Part shown: in pieces, positions 26,107-35,492 of the stretch
Layout: every line of letters starts with the position of its first letter
How positions within the stretch are numbered: the stretch's first letter is position 1
NCBI RefSeq assembly: GCF_003670115.1
Contig: NZ_QQTY01000006.1
Coordinates: 62,001 to 126,000 of the forward strand
DNA: 64,000 nt
DNA from: Natronorubrum halophilum
Lineage (GTDB): Archaea; Halobacteriota; Halobacteria; Halobacteriales; Natrialbaceae
Direction of reading: 5' to 3'
The notes under the pieces: generated by a model
The model's database searches: none
What the model saw: the letters and a program-made list of their open reading frames with translations, nothing else
Told to the model about the DNA's origin: nothing
Translations under genes and position numbers: made by a program

Positions 26107-28928
26107 CGTCACCCAACGCGAAACAACGCGAACTGATCGAGAATATCGATGGGTTGTCCCTCGTCGACGCCGGTGCTGGCACCGGAAAGACGTTCACGGT
26201 CACCCGACGCTACGCCGAAATCGTCGCACAGGACGACGTTGAACCTGACGACGTCCTCTTGATTACGTTCACCCGCAACGCTGCGACAGAGATGAAAGAC
26301 CGTATCGTTTCCCACTGCGACTACGGTATGCGTGCGCTGAAGGACGCGCCGATCCAGACGTTCCATAGCCTCTGTCACGATATTCTCGAGGAACATGGCT
26401 TTCACGCCCCCTCTCACCTCGGAATCGACGATGCGATCACCGGCTCGACACAGATTCTCGAGAACGAGACGATTGAACGGGAGTACTTTCAGGAGTTCAT
26501 CGGCCAGTTCAGTGACGAGCACGAGGAATACGACGATTTGTTCAGCTGTATTTCGGATCCAAGTGAGCTACTCAGACTCGTCACCACCCTCGCATCTAAA
26601 GGCGTCTTTCCGACCGCCGACGGCTGGTACCGTGACTGTCAGCGCCACCTTGAGGGCGACTTCGACGCCTTTCGGGAGGTCTTCGACGAGTTGAACCAGC
26701 CTCGAAATGGCGGAAGCAAACAGTCGGAACTACGCTCGAAGCTAGGCCGGTACGGCTCGGACAAGTGTTACCTGCCGGAGGCACCCGATCGGTCGGAACT
26801 CCGAGGGGAGCGAGGATCGAAGACAGTTCCTGACGAGGTCATCGAGCGCGTCTTCGAGGAAGATCGCGAGCAGCTCGTCGACTTCGTCCACGACGTCTAC
26901 ATCGGGTACCTCGAGTTCGCGCTCCGTCGGAATTACCTCAACTTCTCGTTCCTCCAGCTGTTTGCGTTCGTCCTCTTGTGTGAGGACGACGAACTCCGTA
27001 GTTCTCTGGAATTCGAGTACGTGATGATCGACGAGTTTCAGGACTCGAGCGAGAGTCAGTTCAAACTCGCACTGTTGCTCGCCGGAACGGACAACATCTG
27101 CGTCGTCGGCGACTGGAAACAGAGTATCTACTCCTTCCAGTACGCCGCCGTCGAGAACATCACCGAATTCGAGTCACGACTCGAGCGCTTCACGGCCGAG
27201 TTGAACGACGATGCCGACCGTGTCGCCTTCCCGACTGACTCCGTCTCTACGATCGAGCTCGAGCAGAACTACCGATCGACTCAGGACATTCTCGATTTCG
27301 CTGAACATGCCCTCGTCACACCGGCAAGTAGTCGTGAATCGGTCGATCGAGAGTCGATCCTCGAGCGGATCGTCTCCCTGTCTTCGAACACGGGGCACGA
27401 ACACTCTCAGATCGAGGCGTTCCAGCACGAGGACGAACACGAAGCGATCTTGACGAAGGTGCAGGAGATCGTCGACAACGACGCCTATGCGATCGAAGAG
27501 GATGGTGAGCTTCGTTCCCCAACGTACAACGATATTGCCGTGTTGACCCGGACGCGCGACTTCGGTCGTGACCTGCTTTCGGTCGCCGAAGAGTACGAAT
27601 TCCCGATGGCCTACGAGGGTGGGATCGAACTCTTTCGAACCGACCAGGCAAAACTCCTGCTCGCCTGGTTACGTGTCCTCGAGTCCAACGAGGACAGGGG
27701 CTGGGCAGTCGTCCTCGAGCGGGCTGGCTATACGCTCGACGAGATTGATCACATCCTCGACGTTGAGGCGTACCCCCAGAACATGATCACGTTCCGGACG
27801 GAACTGTCGACACTCGAGACCATCACTGCGATCACACGACGCGTGTTCGATCGCTACGGATACGATGGATCGACGGCGGACGTCGTCCTCACGACGATCC
27901 AGTCAGTTCACAGCGCGACGACGATGACGCTCGGAGACCTGATCCGTTTTCTCGAACAGGGGATCGATGCAGGACACACCGAGGAAGTAAACGCTGCCGC
28001 AGGAGCCGACGCGATCACCGTACAGACGATCCACTCGGTCAAGGGTCTCGAGTATCCGATCGTGATCCTCGGAAATATGAACAGTGGGAAGTTCCCACCG
28101 TCCGGCGGACGCAGCGGGATACTCACGTACTCGGAAGTTACTGGGCTCCGTCAACGCAAGTGCTACGCAGAGGCCCACGGCGAGCCACACATATACGACA
28201 ACTGGCGATCCGACGTTCTCCGGCGATGTCAACCGACGGAGTACGACGAAGAACGCAGACTGCTCTACGTCGCGATCACTCGAGCCAAAGATCACTTGCT
28301 GTTTTCTACAGGGGCGGACCAGAACGCTTTCCTCGAGGAGCTACCAGTTTCGATCGAATCCCTTGACCCAGTGGTCGAGATGGACAGTACTGATACGACT
28401 GTCCAGTCCAGGCTCAGTGTCTCGATCCCACAACCGGACGGCCCCGACGGATACTCACCGCATTCATTGATGAGCGACGACGTCTACGAGGGCGCGACCG
28501 ACGGTAAGGGCATGGACTTCGGGTCGGCAGTTCACGATTTTGCGGAACGATACGCTCTTGGTGAGAAGATTTCCCCCCGAAACGAGGACGAACGGAACGT
28601 CGAGGCGTTACTCGATTCGCTCGAAGGAACTGTTGCAGTCGAAGAACCAGCATATCTCCCACTCAAGATCGATGGTGAACGAGTGACACTCTCCGGAATC
28701 GTCGACCTTGTCCACATAACGCCCGATCGCGTCGAGATAATCGACTACAAGACGGACCGAGGGCGCCACGCAGAATCGGAGTATCAAACGCAACTCAGCG
28801 CGTACTATCATGCACTCGACGATTGGTTCGACGGTCGAGACGTGACTGCCTCGCTCTACTATACGGCAGACGATACTCGAGTTGAGATTGATCCGCTCTC
28901 GAAAATAGAACTTGTTCGTTTAATTTAA
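26103..28928 (+). CDS. AddA-like UvrD-family helicase-nuclease
   Basis: 941 residues. Superfamily 1 helicase motifs in order: I DAGAGTGKTF (about 21), Ia LITFTRNAATEM, II MIDEFQDSSESQ (about 308), III VVGDWKQSIYSFQ, IV LEQNYRSTQDI, V TIHSVKGLEYPIVIL, VI LLYVAITRAKDHLLFS (about 718). The last 150 residues form a RecB-type nuclease with IVDLVHI, EIIDYKTDRG (about 877) and YQTQLSAYYHAL. With the upstream gene this makes a two-nuclease AddAB-like or AdnAB-like machine for end resection or for destroying foreign linear DNA. No Chi-like sequence can be proposed. Confidence 0.88.
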   Translation: MTSPNAKQRELIENIDGLSLVDAGAGTGKTFTVTRRYAEIVAQDDVEPDDVLLITFTRNAATEMKDRIVSHCDYGMRALKDAPIQTFHSLCHDILEEHGFHAPSHLGIDDAITGSTQILENETIEREYFQEFIGQFSDEHEEYDDLFSCISDPSELLRLVTTLASKGVFPTADGWYRDCQRHLEGDFDAFREVFDELNQPRNGGSKQSELRSKLGRYGSDKCYLPEAPDRSELRGERGSKTVPDEVIERVFEEDREQLVDFVHDVYIGYLEFALRRNYLNFSFLQLFAFVLLCEDDELRSSLEFEYVMIDEFQDSSESQFKLALLLAGTDNICVVGDWKQSIYSFQYAAVENITEFESRLERFTAELNDDADRVAFPTDSVSTIELEQNYRSTQDILDFAEHALVTPASSRESVDRESILERIVSLSSNTGHEHSQIEAFQHEDEHEAILTKVQEIVDNDAYAIEEDGELRSPTYNDIAVLTRTRDFGRDLLSVAEEYEFPMAYEGGIELFRTDQAKLLLAWLRVLESNEDRGWAVVLERAGYTLDEIDHILDVEAYPQNMITFRTELSTLETITAITRRVFDRYGYDGSTADVVLTTIQSVHSATTMTLGDLIRFLEQGIDAGHTEEVNAAAGADAITVQTIHSVKGLEYPIVILGNMNSGKFPPSGGRSGILTYSEVTGLRQRKCYAEAHGEPHIYDNWRSDVLRRCQPTEYDEERRLLYVAITRAKDHLLFSTGADQNAFLEELPVSIESLDPVVEMDSTDTTVQSRLSVSIPQPDGPDGYSPHSLMSDDVYEGATDGKGMDFGSAVHDFAERYALGEKISPRNEDERNVEALLDSLEGTVAVEEPAYLPLKIDGERVTLSGIVDLVHITPDRVEIIDYKTDRGRHAESEYQTQLSAYYHALDDWFDGRDVTASLYYTADDTRVEIDPLSKIELVRLI

Positions 28929-28941
28929 TAAAGTCAATACG

Positions 28942-28955
28942 GGCACTGTCTAGTT
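28942..28955. repeat. solitary left IR of the IS6-type element
   Basis: GGCACTGTCTAGTT, identical over all 14 bases to the left end of the intact IS at 5631-5644. The bases after it belong to the partition gene, so only the terminal repeat survives. Confidence 0.6.
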
Positions 28956-28966
28956 AGAATACGGTG

Positions 28967-29401
28967 CTATTCGAAGTCGTAGCCCCACTCCCGAAGAACG
29001 TCGGCAACTTCGCCGATGTGGTCCATCCCGACGAGGAGGGCGGCTTCACGAAGATCTGCCTTCTTGACCGACTCTCCGAGTTCGCTTTCGGCGTCTGAGA
29101 GTGCATCCGTCTGACGCTCTCGAGTCGACTCCTGGAGATGGAGCTGGACGGTTTTCGCACGCCCGTCAGTGATACTCGAGCGGCGATATATCCACGGCAA
29201 CCCACTGCTGGTCGATGCTGTCTCGCTGGTCTCTTCGTCGTCCTCAACTCGACGCTGTTCGTGATTGTTTGTGCGTGCTGATGTCGTAGTCTGGTCAGCT
29301 GTGGAACTACCGATATTGGTCGTGGTGTCGTCCTCATCGTCGGTGGTGTCATCGTCACTATCGTACGGCGAGGAGGATGCACCGCTCTTAAACCCGGTCA
29401 T
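28967..29401 (-). CDS. small partner of ParA
   Basis: 144 residues. The first 65 are acidic and Ser/Thr/Asp-rich, apparently disordered. The rest (GRAKTVQLHLQESTRERQ, then a helical acidic C-terminus) looks like a compact helical domain of the kind that follows ParA on haloarchaeal plasmids. It overlaps the ParA stop by four bases (ATGA), so the two are translated together. It could be the DNA-binding partner that recognises the upstream palindromes, but no classical ParB fold is visible. Confidence 0.6.
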   Translation of the reverse strand: MTGFKSGASSSPYDSDDDTTDDEDDTTTNIGSSTADQTTTSARTNNHEQRRVEDDEETSETASTSSGLPWIYRRSSITDGRAKTVQLHLQESTRERQTDALSDAESELGESVKKADLREAALLVGMDHIGEVADVLREWGYDFE

Positions 29402-30267
29402 ACTTCCACCTTGAGCGCACCTGGTTCTGGCGGGTTCGGGGCCTCAAGGCCACCCTGGTCCTCGAGGTATCGTGCGATTCGGTCGAGTTGAGCCAGCGTC
29501 TCGACCTCGTAGTCGCGCTGTCGATCTCGATGTTCCTGGACGTACCGGAATGCCGAACACTGTTGCTTCCACGAACCTTCGAGTAGTGACGTCCGGTCAC
29601 CGATCACCTCGGGTGTCGGGAACGCGATCTCGTCGATCATCTCTTTCTGATCACTCGTGTTCTTGACGCCGTTCGGAACGGCGCCGAGCACACCGACGTC
29701 GATATTCAACTGGCCAGCGAAATTGGTCGCGAGTTCCTCGAGACCTTCGACCGAGGCCTGCCCTTTCGCCGACGGCTCGACAGGGATCACTAAATTCCGC
29801 GTCGCATATATCGCGTTATAGAGGTGGTCTGACTCCGTGGCTGGCGGATCACAGATCAGAACGTCATAATGGTCGGCAACGCCGGCATCCTGAAGGACGC
29901 GCTGCAGTTGGGCGTAAATATTGTATGCGTCACCGAGAGTTTCGGCCTGTTTTTGTTCACGGTCGAGGAAATCCGAGAGATCCGAGAGCATGTTATGTTC
30001 TGGAATGATATCGACCCCCTCTGCTGTCCGAATCAGGTCTTCGAACTCCCCCCGTGGACTCTGAACTATATGCCGGACCAGGTTATCTGCATCGCCGTCG
30101 GCCCGGTCGTCGTCGACGCCAAGGAGTCGACTGAGATCGCCATCTTGTGGATCGAGTGGAACGACCAAGACATTGAGACCCGCTCGAGCGTGCGCGACGG
30201 CGAGGTTTGCAGTGAGCGACGTCTTCCCAACGCCGCCAGCTTCACTGTAAACTGTGTACGATAGCAT
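29398..30267 (-). CDS. parA: ParA-family partition ATPase
   Basis: 289 residues from ATG at 30267; this start puts the nucleotide loop at residue 8 as in relatives, whereas the longer frame begins in the palindrome region. Deviant Walker A reads EAGGVGKTS, lacking the usual signature Lys before GG. Other ParA motifs are VVPLDPQDGDLSRLLG and DVLICDPPATESDHLYNAI, and LVIPVEPSAKGQ further on. It drives replicon segregation by cycling on DNA with its partner gene next door. It faces the AddAB-like genes tail to tail. Confidence 0.88.
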   Translation of the reverse strand: MLSYTVYSEAGGVGKTSLTANLAVAHARAGLNVLVVPLDPQDGDLSRLLGVDDDRADGDADNLVRHIVQSPRGEFEDLIRTAEGVDIIPEHNMLSDLSDFLDREQKQAETLGDAYNIYAQLQRVLQDAGVADHYDVLICDPPATESDHLYNAIYATRNLVIPVEPSAKGQASVEGLEELATNFAGQLNIDVGVLGAVPNGVKNTSDQKEMIDEIAFPTPEVIGDRTSLLEGSWKQQCSAFRYVQEHRDRQRDYEVETLAQLDRIARYLEDQGGLEAPNPPEPGALKVEV

Positions 30268-30315
30268 GACTGTCACTGATGAGTTACTGAGATATGAAAG
30301 TTTGCAAAACAAGTT

Positions 30316-30588
30316 ATCTAAGATTGATGGGTAAGTGAGATGTCTAAGAGAGCGATCTAAGAATCTTAGATTAAATTCTTAGGTTAGGTTTGCAGGCAAC
30401 TGATTCCGTATACCTAGAGAAGGTACTTTCTCGCATGCTGTGCAGTTAGAATGCGGCCGGGGTCTCTTAGATTCCAATCTCAGACTCATATCTTGGATGG
30501 CGAATGCACCATACGGTAGGAATATGCTCTCTACGTTCATCTGGCGAGATCTCTGTTACTTAGATTCCAATCTTAGATGGGTGTCTTA
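30316..30588. promoter_or_regulatory. cluster of CTTAGAT palindromes upstream of parA
   Basis: A perfect palindrome ATCTAAGA-A-TCTTAGAT lies at 30355-30371. Related sites are ATCTAAGATT at 30317-30326, GTCTAAGAG near 30342, TCTTAGATTccAATCTcAGA at 30465-30484 (one mismatch) and CTTAGATTCCAATCTTAGAT near 30559-30578. The array covers the parA promoter and could be its operator and the centromere of the replicon. The stretch 30589-30794 shows nothing further. Confidence 0.6.
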
Positions 30589-30794
30589 GCCACCCGACTT
30601 GGTATCCTGGGTTAGATGAGTAACCATTCGCAAAAGGAGAGTACGGCGGAACGAAGTCCATGAGATCAGCGAAACCGACGGTTCACCAAATAACGAAAGA
30701 CCAACTGTCTGTCGAAATATGTTCCACAGATTGCGTCGTCACACGGAGCCAACTGCCTCACGTATCGTGTTCTGTAAAGGCGTCACCAGCGTCT

Positions 30795-31617
30795 TTAGCC
30801 ATCTCTTTGGCTTTCGATGTGTGAGTACGACTGTTGAACGACTTCCTCGATGTTATCTAACAGACGGGCTACAGCGGTAAACCCGCGTTGACGGACCATC
30901 ACTTCGCCGGCGCCGCGTCGGCCGCCGTGGGGTGCGAGGTAGCCGTGTTTGTCGTCGAGTTCGATCCCAGCGTCCTCACACAGCCGTCGCATAATCCGCC
31001 GGCGCCGTCCGTGTTGATCGACGGTGGTGTCAGTTCGTACTCGCGCAGTGCGTCGAACACCTCGAGTTGACCGGTGAGATCATCGACGAGCATCTCGATC
31101 TCACCCGTGGCCTAGCCGTGTTCGTCCCGTAGTCCGTACAGTGCGTCTTGTAGAGCGAGGGCAGGTGAAACGTCGGAAGCACCGGCCACTCGTCGCCGAC
31201 GGGATCGTCGATTCTTTTATATTGCGACATGGGATTTATGGACTATTTCGTCAGCGACCTGTCGGACCAGTCCTGTTTTTTCGCGAGGACGGCCATCCAC
31301 TGGTCCTCGAGGGAGATATTCCCCCATCTAAGACCGTTTCGCCGCTCGCCTTTCGGATTCGCGAATATCTCGCCGCCGCGGACACCGGAGTAACAGAGCA
31401 CGTAGACGAGCGCCCGATCCCGATACTCTCTGATCGCACCGAATCCCTTCTCATCGGTAGCGTCGTGGGCGCGTTTATCAACGTACTGCGTGATCAACAG
31501 CCGGTGTTCGTCGGTCCAGGCCTGCTGATCGCCCGACCGACGCCCGTTGACTCGTATCGGAACTCGAGTCGTATGCCGTATCTGTCCGCTCGATCGGACC
31601 CAGTACGGATCTAGTGT
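30795..31617 (-). pseudogene. tyrosine recombinase (XerC/phage integrase type), decayed
   Basis: Three minus-strand pieces in different frames line up as one integrase. 31617-31243: YRDRALVYVLCYSGVRGGEI, with the first catalytic Arg. 31230 to about 31030: YKRIDDPVGDEWPVLPTFHL. 30992-30795: APHGGRRGAGEVMVRQRG, with the H-x-x-R-like box, followed by the SYSHIE region where the Tyr nucleophile is expected. Stops and frameshifts separate them, and the N-terminal domain is mostly missing. It probably once integrated or resolved the left-half element. Confidence 0.75.
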
Positions 31618-32320
31618 TTACTGTCGGTAAACGCCATTCGAGTACTGTTACCGCTCCACTAGGCTGTGTTCCGCTTGGATTCCTGCGGTAGTGCCGGGAG
31701 CGTTTACAGCCATACTGATGTAAATCCGACCGACTTTTGGCCGTTACACTCCCGTCCCCGACTGAGCGTGTGGACTGCATGCCGCGTGCTGACTCTCGTC
31801 CGCCAGACAGTTCACGGCGACGTTGACGAGCACTTCGAATCCCTCGCCGCGAACGCGTCGTCGGTTGTCGCCGGCTCGGACTCTTCTAGTCGGTCGTTCG
31901 ACGTCGATTTCCCGTCGCTCGAGTCCGTTTTCTACCTGTTTCGCATTTCTCGGCTGGTCTCGTCATCGGTGAGGATCCGGTTCGGGTCGGAAATTTCCCC
32001 TTCGAGCGGCGTGTGTTCCGTCGTCTCAGGCTCTTATCGCAGCAATTTTAGTCCCGATGCTCGGTCTCCGTTTACGCTGCGAAAACGCGATTCCCGAACG
32101 CTCGACGTTGCGGACCTCGCGCCGTCTCTCATCCGTCGTCACGGCGCCCATCTCGGTGCTCGCCCGATGATACGTTTCGTGTGGGACGTGGAGACGATTT
32201 CGCTTCCCTTTGGGTTCGCTCTACTGGAGCCTTCTCCCGTCGATACGGACCGAATCGATTTTCGGCGGCTCACGCGACTGCAACGTGTTTACCATGTCTA
32301 AACGACTGTTGCAGTGGGCT

Positions 32321-32364
32321 GCCTCTCGAGCGAGAGTGGGAGCAGTGACCGTCCCTCGAGAGGC
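32321..32364. promoter_or_regulatory. inverted repeat before the metabolic block
   Basis: Perfect arms GCCTCTCGAG and CTCGAGAGGC with a 24-base spacer, about 100 bases before the first oxidoreductase. Could be an operator or a transcript hairpin. Confidence 0.4.
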
Positions 32365-32435
32365 GTTTCAGCCGAGCAGTCACGAAGCCGCGAGTAACCT
32401 CGACCCGTGCGCCCGACACCTCGTCTGCGGCAAAC

Positions 32436-32440
32436 TATAA
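32436..32440 (+). promoter_or_regulatory. TATA box of the first oxidoreductase
   Basis: TATAA in AAACTATAAGTAACC, 32 bases before the ATG at 32468. Transcription should start within a few bases of the ATG, giving a near-leaderless mRNA, as is common in haloarchaea. Confidence 0.55.
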
Positions 32441-32467
32441 GTAACCGAACGCGTCATTGAGTGATAG

Positions 32468-33364
32468 ATGGCCGATATTGGTATCGTCGGATTAGATACG
32501 AGTCATGCCGAGTCATTCGCCGCGGCGATCGGCGACCACTCCGGCGCGAATCTGGCTGCGGTCTGGGACGGCGGCGACGTCCGCAGCGAATCGTACGCAC
32601 GCGAGTTTTGCGAACAGCACGAGGCGACACGGTACGACAACCCGGCGGATCTGATCGGCGTCGTCGACGCGGTGATGATCCTCACTGTTAACTGGGACAC
32701 GCACCGGGAACTCGCCGTTCCGTTTCTCGCCAGCGACGTTCCCACGCTGATCGATAAACCGATCGCCGGACGGCTCGAGGACGTGAACGCGATCCGATCG
32801 GCGATCGGTGAGACACCGTTCTTCGGCGGGTCGGCGGTCCCGTACCACTCGTCGCTGCACTCGTTCGATACCGGGAACGGCACCGACGATCGGATGTTCT
32901 ACTGCGTCGGCTACAACGATTCGTTCTATTACGGCGTCCACCTCGTCGACACGCTGTGTCGACTCGTCGGCGACCGGTGGGTCTACGTTTCGCGCGCCGA
33001 CGATCCGGGACAGACGGTCGACGTCGCCTTCGACGACGGAACGCACGCGACGATCCGACTTGACAACCCGGGTGAGGAGATGCAGTTCTCCTTTTTCAGC
33101 ATCGGTGATCGAACGCGAATGCGAGACGTCGGCACCACGAGCGCGGAAATGGACAGCATGTACCGCTTGTACCTCGAGACGTTCCTCGAGGTCGTCGACG
33201 GGGACGCCGACCTGAGCGGGTACGTCCTCGATGCGGCGGAACTCCTGCTGGCGATCGACGCGACGCTGGAACACGACCGCCCGATCACGCCGAACTGTCG
33301 CGTCCTCGCCGATCACGCCGTCGACGGACGGGCATTTCTCGAGAGCTACAGCCCGTACTACTGA
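32468..33364 (+). CDS. Gfo/Idh/MocA-family oxidoreductase
   Basis: 298 residues, short for the family (usual 330-390). N-terminal Rossmann fold starts IGIVGLDTSHAESFA, not the usual GxGxxG; the Lys-Pro box near residue 98 reads LIDKPIAG, so the catalytic Lys is present. The C-terminal alpha/beta half is compact. These enzymes oxidise or reduce sugars or inositols with NAD(P); the substrate cannot be read. It faces right towards a broken copy of the same family. Confidence 0.85.
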   Translation: MADIGIVGLDTSHAESFAAAIGDHSGANLAAVWDGGDVRSESYAREFCEQHEATRYDNPADLIGVVDAVMILTVNWDTHRELAVPFLASDVPTLIDKPIAGRLEDVNAIRSAIGETPFFGGSAVPYHSSLHSFDTGNGTDDRMFYCVGYNDSFYYGVHLVDTLCRLVGDRWVYVSRADDPGQTVDVAFDDGTHATIRLDNPGEEMQFSFFSIGDRTRMRDVGTTSAEMDSMYRLYLETFLEVVDGDADLSGYVLDAAELLLAIDATLEHDRPITPNCRVLADHAVDGRAFLESYSPYY

Positions 33365-33410
33365 CCTCCTAATCCGATAGCTTATACCGGATTGCGGCGA
33401 TGATGCCGAT

Positions 33411-34364
33411 ATGTCTTCCACGCGGATCGGCGCCATCGGCGCCGGGAATCTCGGACGCGTTCACGCAAAGACGCTACAGTCGATCGGGGGAACCGATCGC
33501 GGCAGTCGCGGATATCGATCCGGACGCGCGAGACGCGTTCGCCGAGACGTTCGACGTCCCCAACACCTACGAGAACTTCCGAGCGATGCTCGAGAGTGCG
33601 GCGCTCGTCCTTGTCGTCGTTGCGGTGCCGAACGCGCTGCACGCCGACTGCGCCGTCGCCGCGCTCGAGGCGGACGTTGACGTCTTCGTCGAGAAGCCCC
33701 TCGCGCACACGCTCGAGGCCGCGCACCGAGTCGCCGACGCCGAGGTCGTCCGCCGGCGGGGGATCCCTCGCTCGGAAGCTAGTTCACCCAGAAGAACGCC
33801 GCGGGCGGCGGCGCGCTCATCGACGTCGGGGTGCATGTCCTCCACCTCGTTCTCCGGATTTTGGACTTCCCCGAGATCGCGTCTGTCTCGGCGTCGACCG
33901 GCGGCCACTTCGGGATTGACGAGGACTATACCTACCTCTCGATGTGGGGCGGCGGCCCGGTCAACGGCGGCGCGTTCGACGTCGACGACTACGCGCGGGC
34001 GTTCGTCCGGATCGCGGACGGCGCGACGATCCACGTCCACTTCGCGTGGGCGGCGAACGGCACCGCGACCGACGGGATCCGCGTCTACGGCGCTGACACG
34101 GGCGTTACGATTGACGCGACCGACGGCTTGCCGAAGGCGACGACGTACTCGGCGAGCGGCCGGGCGCTCACCGACATCGAGTTGTACCTGCCGGAGCGCG
34201 AACGGTTCGTCGAGCAGTGGTCGTACGCCGTCGATGTCGCCCGCGGCGAACGCGAATCAACCCGAAACACGCTCGAGGAGGGACTCACCGTTCAGGAACT
34301 CGTCAATGCGATCTACGAGAGCGCCGAACGAGGGCGGGAGGTCGTCCCGTCCGAATTGTCGTAG
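33411..34364 (+). pseudogene. Gfo/Idh/MocA-family oxidoreductase, broken
   Basis: The gene starts well (IGAIGAGNLGRVHAKTLQSIG), but an extra G in the G-run at 33484-33488 shifts the frame. The next piece reads PIAAVADIDPDARDAF and VFVEKPLAHTLEAAHR. Near 33760 the text ends, and 33785 onward returns to the first frame with NAAGGGALIDVGVHVLHLVL, skipping about 50-60 residues of the family. The C-terminal part to 34364 is intact. An insertion plus a deletion make it non-functional. Confidence 0.8.
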
Positions 34365-34378
34365 CGGTGTAACGGAGT

Positions 34379-35467
34379 CTACTCGCCGTCGACCGTCCCG
34401 CCGGGTCCGACGCCGGTGACGCGCTCGAGGCCGCAGTAAGTCCTCGCGGTGAACGCTGCCTCGACGGTTTCGCCGGCCCCGATCACCTTCATGGTCCCGT
34501 TCTCCCGTTGTGCGTCCGGATAGCTGCCGCTGGGGTAGGCGGTCGTCGGTTCGAGACCGATGTTGTAGTTGCGGTTAAACCACGGCGACTCGTGGTAGCC
34601 ACCGAACGGCTGCCAGTACCAGAGGCACTCGAACGGCTCGAGCGGGAAGGTCAACGCGAACCCGAGGTCGAGGTCGGGGTTGGTGAGCGCGTACCAGCCC
34701 TCGGCCATGTCGACGGCGTACGACTGGTCGTGGACCGTCGCGTCCCGCGGCGGAATCTCGCGCAGATCGACGGCGTCGCCGTCCCGACCCGGCGCGTTCG
34801 GCCACTCGAACCGCGTCTCCTCCTCGAGGCGGGCGTTCGGGAACGCGTCGCCGTACGGCGGCGTGATCCCCGTCGCCTCGGGGAGGTCGAGCCGAGCGGC
34901 GGGGGAGAGCAGCGGTTCGCCCAGGGTAACGTGTTGCTGCCAGACGTATTCGAGGGGGACCTCACCGACGTTCGTGACCGATTCGCTGATCTCGAGACGG
35001 GGGCCGTCGGCCGGGAGCGTCAGGTCGCGCTCGACGGCGAACGGGTAGCGCACGAGTTCGACGGTCAGTCGGAGCGTCACGGCCTCGTCGTCGTCGCGGA
35101 CGACCGCCGCATCCCACGGAAGCAGGGCGCTCTCGCCGTGGAGACCGTAGGCGCTGCCGTCGATTTCCATGCCGTCGCCCGCGACGGGGAGGTTGACCTG
35201 CCAGCCGCCGGGGTAGTGTTCGTTCCAGGTCGCCCTCGAGGCGGTCGGGACGTACCGCTCGCGTGGCGGCGTCCAGTTGTGGGGCGTCCGCCAGAGGACG
35301 TCGACGTCCGTTCGCTTATCGCGAAACTCGAGGATGTCCCCACCCTTTCCCGGCAGGACCATCACGCGGAGGTGCTCGTTCTCGAGGAATGCGGCCTCGA
35401 GTCCCCGATACTTGAAGTCGGTCGAAATTCGGGGGCCGGTGGCGCCGCGGAGGTCGGTCACGCGCAC
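34379..35467 (-). CDS. DUF4432 aldose-1-epimerase-like protein
   Basis: 362 residues of a galactose-mutarotase-like beta sandwich. Visible are VMVLPGKGGDILEFRDKRTD near the start, GLHGESALLPWD (the HGE box) near residue 130, VWQQHVTLGEPLLS near 190 and FECLWYWQPFGG near 300. Such proteins interconvert sugar anomers or bind them. It ends 15 bases from the broken oxidoreductase and lies 25 bases after the ceramidase-like gene, so the two minus-strand genes probably form one transcript. Confidence 0.8.
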   Translation of the reverse strand: MRVTDLRGATGPRISTDFKYRGLEAAFLENEHLRVMVLPGKGGDILEFRDKRTDVDVLWRTPHNWTPPRERYVPTASRATWNEHYPGGWQVNLPVAGDGMEIDGSAYGLHGESALLPWDAAVVRDDDEAVTLRLTVELVRYPFAVERDLTLPADGPRLEISESVTNVGEVPLEYVWQQHVTLGEPLLSPAARLDLPEATGITPPYGDAFPNARLEEETRFEWPNAPGRDGDAVDLREIPPRDATVHDQSYAVDMAEGWYALTNPDLDLGFALTFPLEPFECLWYWQPFGGYHESPWFNRNYNIGLEPTTAYPSGSYPDAQRENGTMKVIGAGETVEAAFTARTYCGLERVTGVGPGGTVDGE

Positions 35468-35492
35468 CTCCGTCGGGTGTCGACGCGGCGGG

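Larger units (their letters stand above)
31618..32467. other. gene-poor boundary stretch
   Basis: About 850 bases between the dead recombinase and the metabolic block. A 211-codon open frame on the plus strand is Ser/Arg-rich with no domain and is probably chance. The only structure seen is an inverted repeat at 32321-32364 and a TATA box at 32436-32440, listed separately. Confidence 0.5.

Noticed and set aside
31666-32301. 211-codon plus-strand open frame
   Set aside because: Ser- and Arg-rich with no domain, no start signal and no partner; fits chance reading through a GC-rich gap.
32513-33436. 307-codon minus-strand open frame opposite the first oxidoreductase
   Set aside because: Antisense shadow; the plus strand carries the family boxes.
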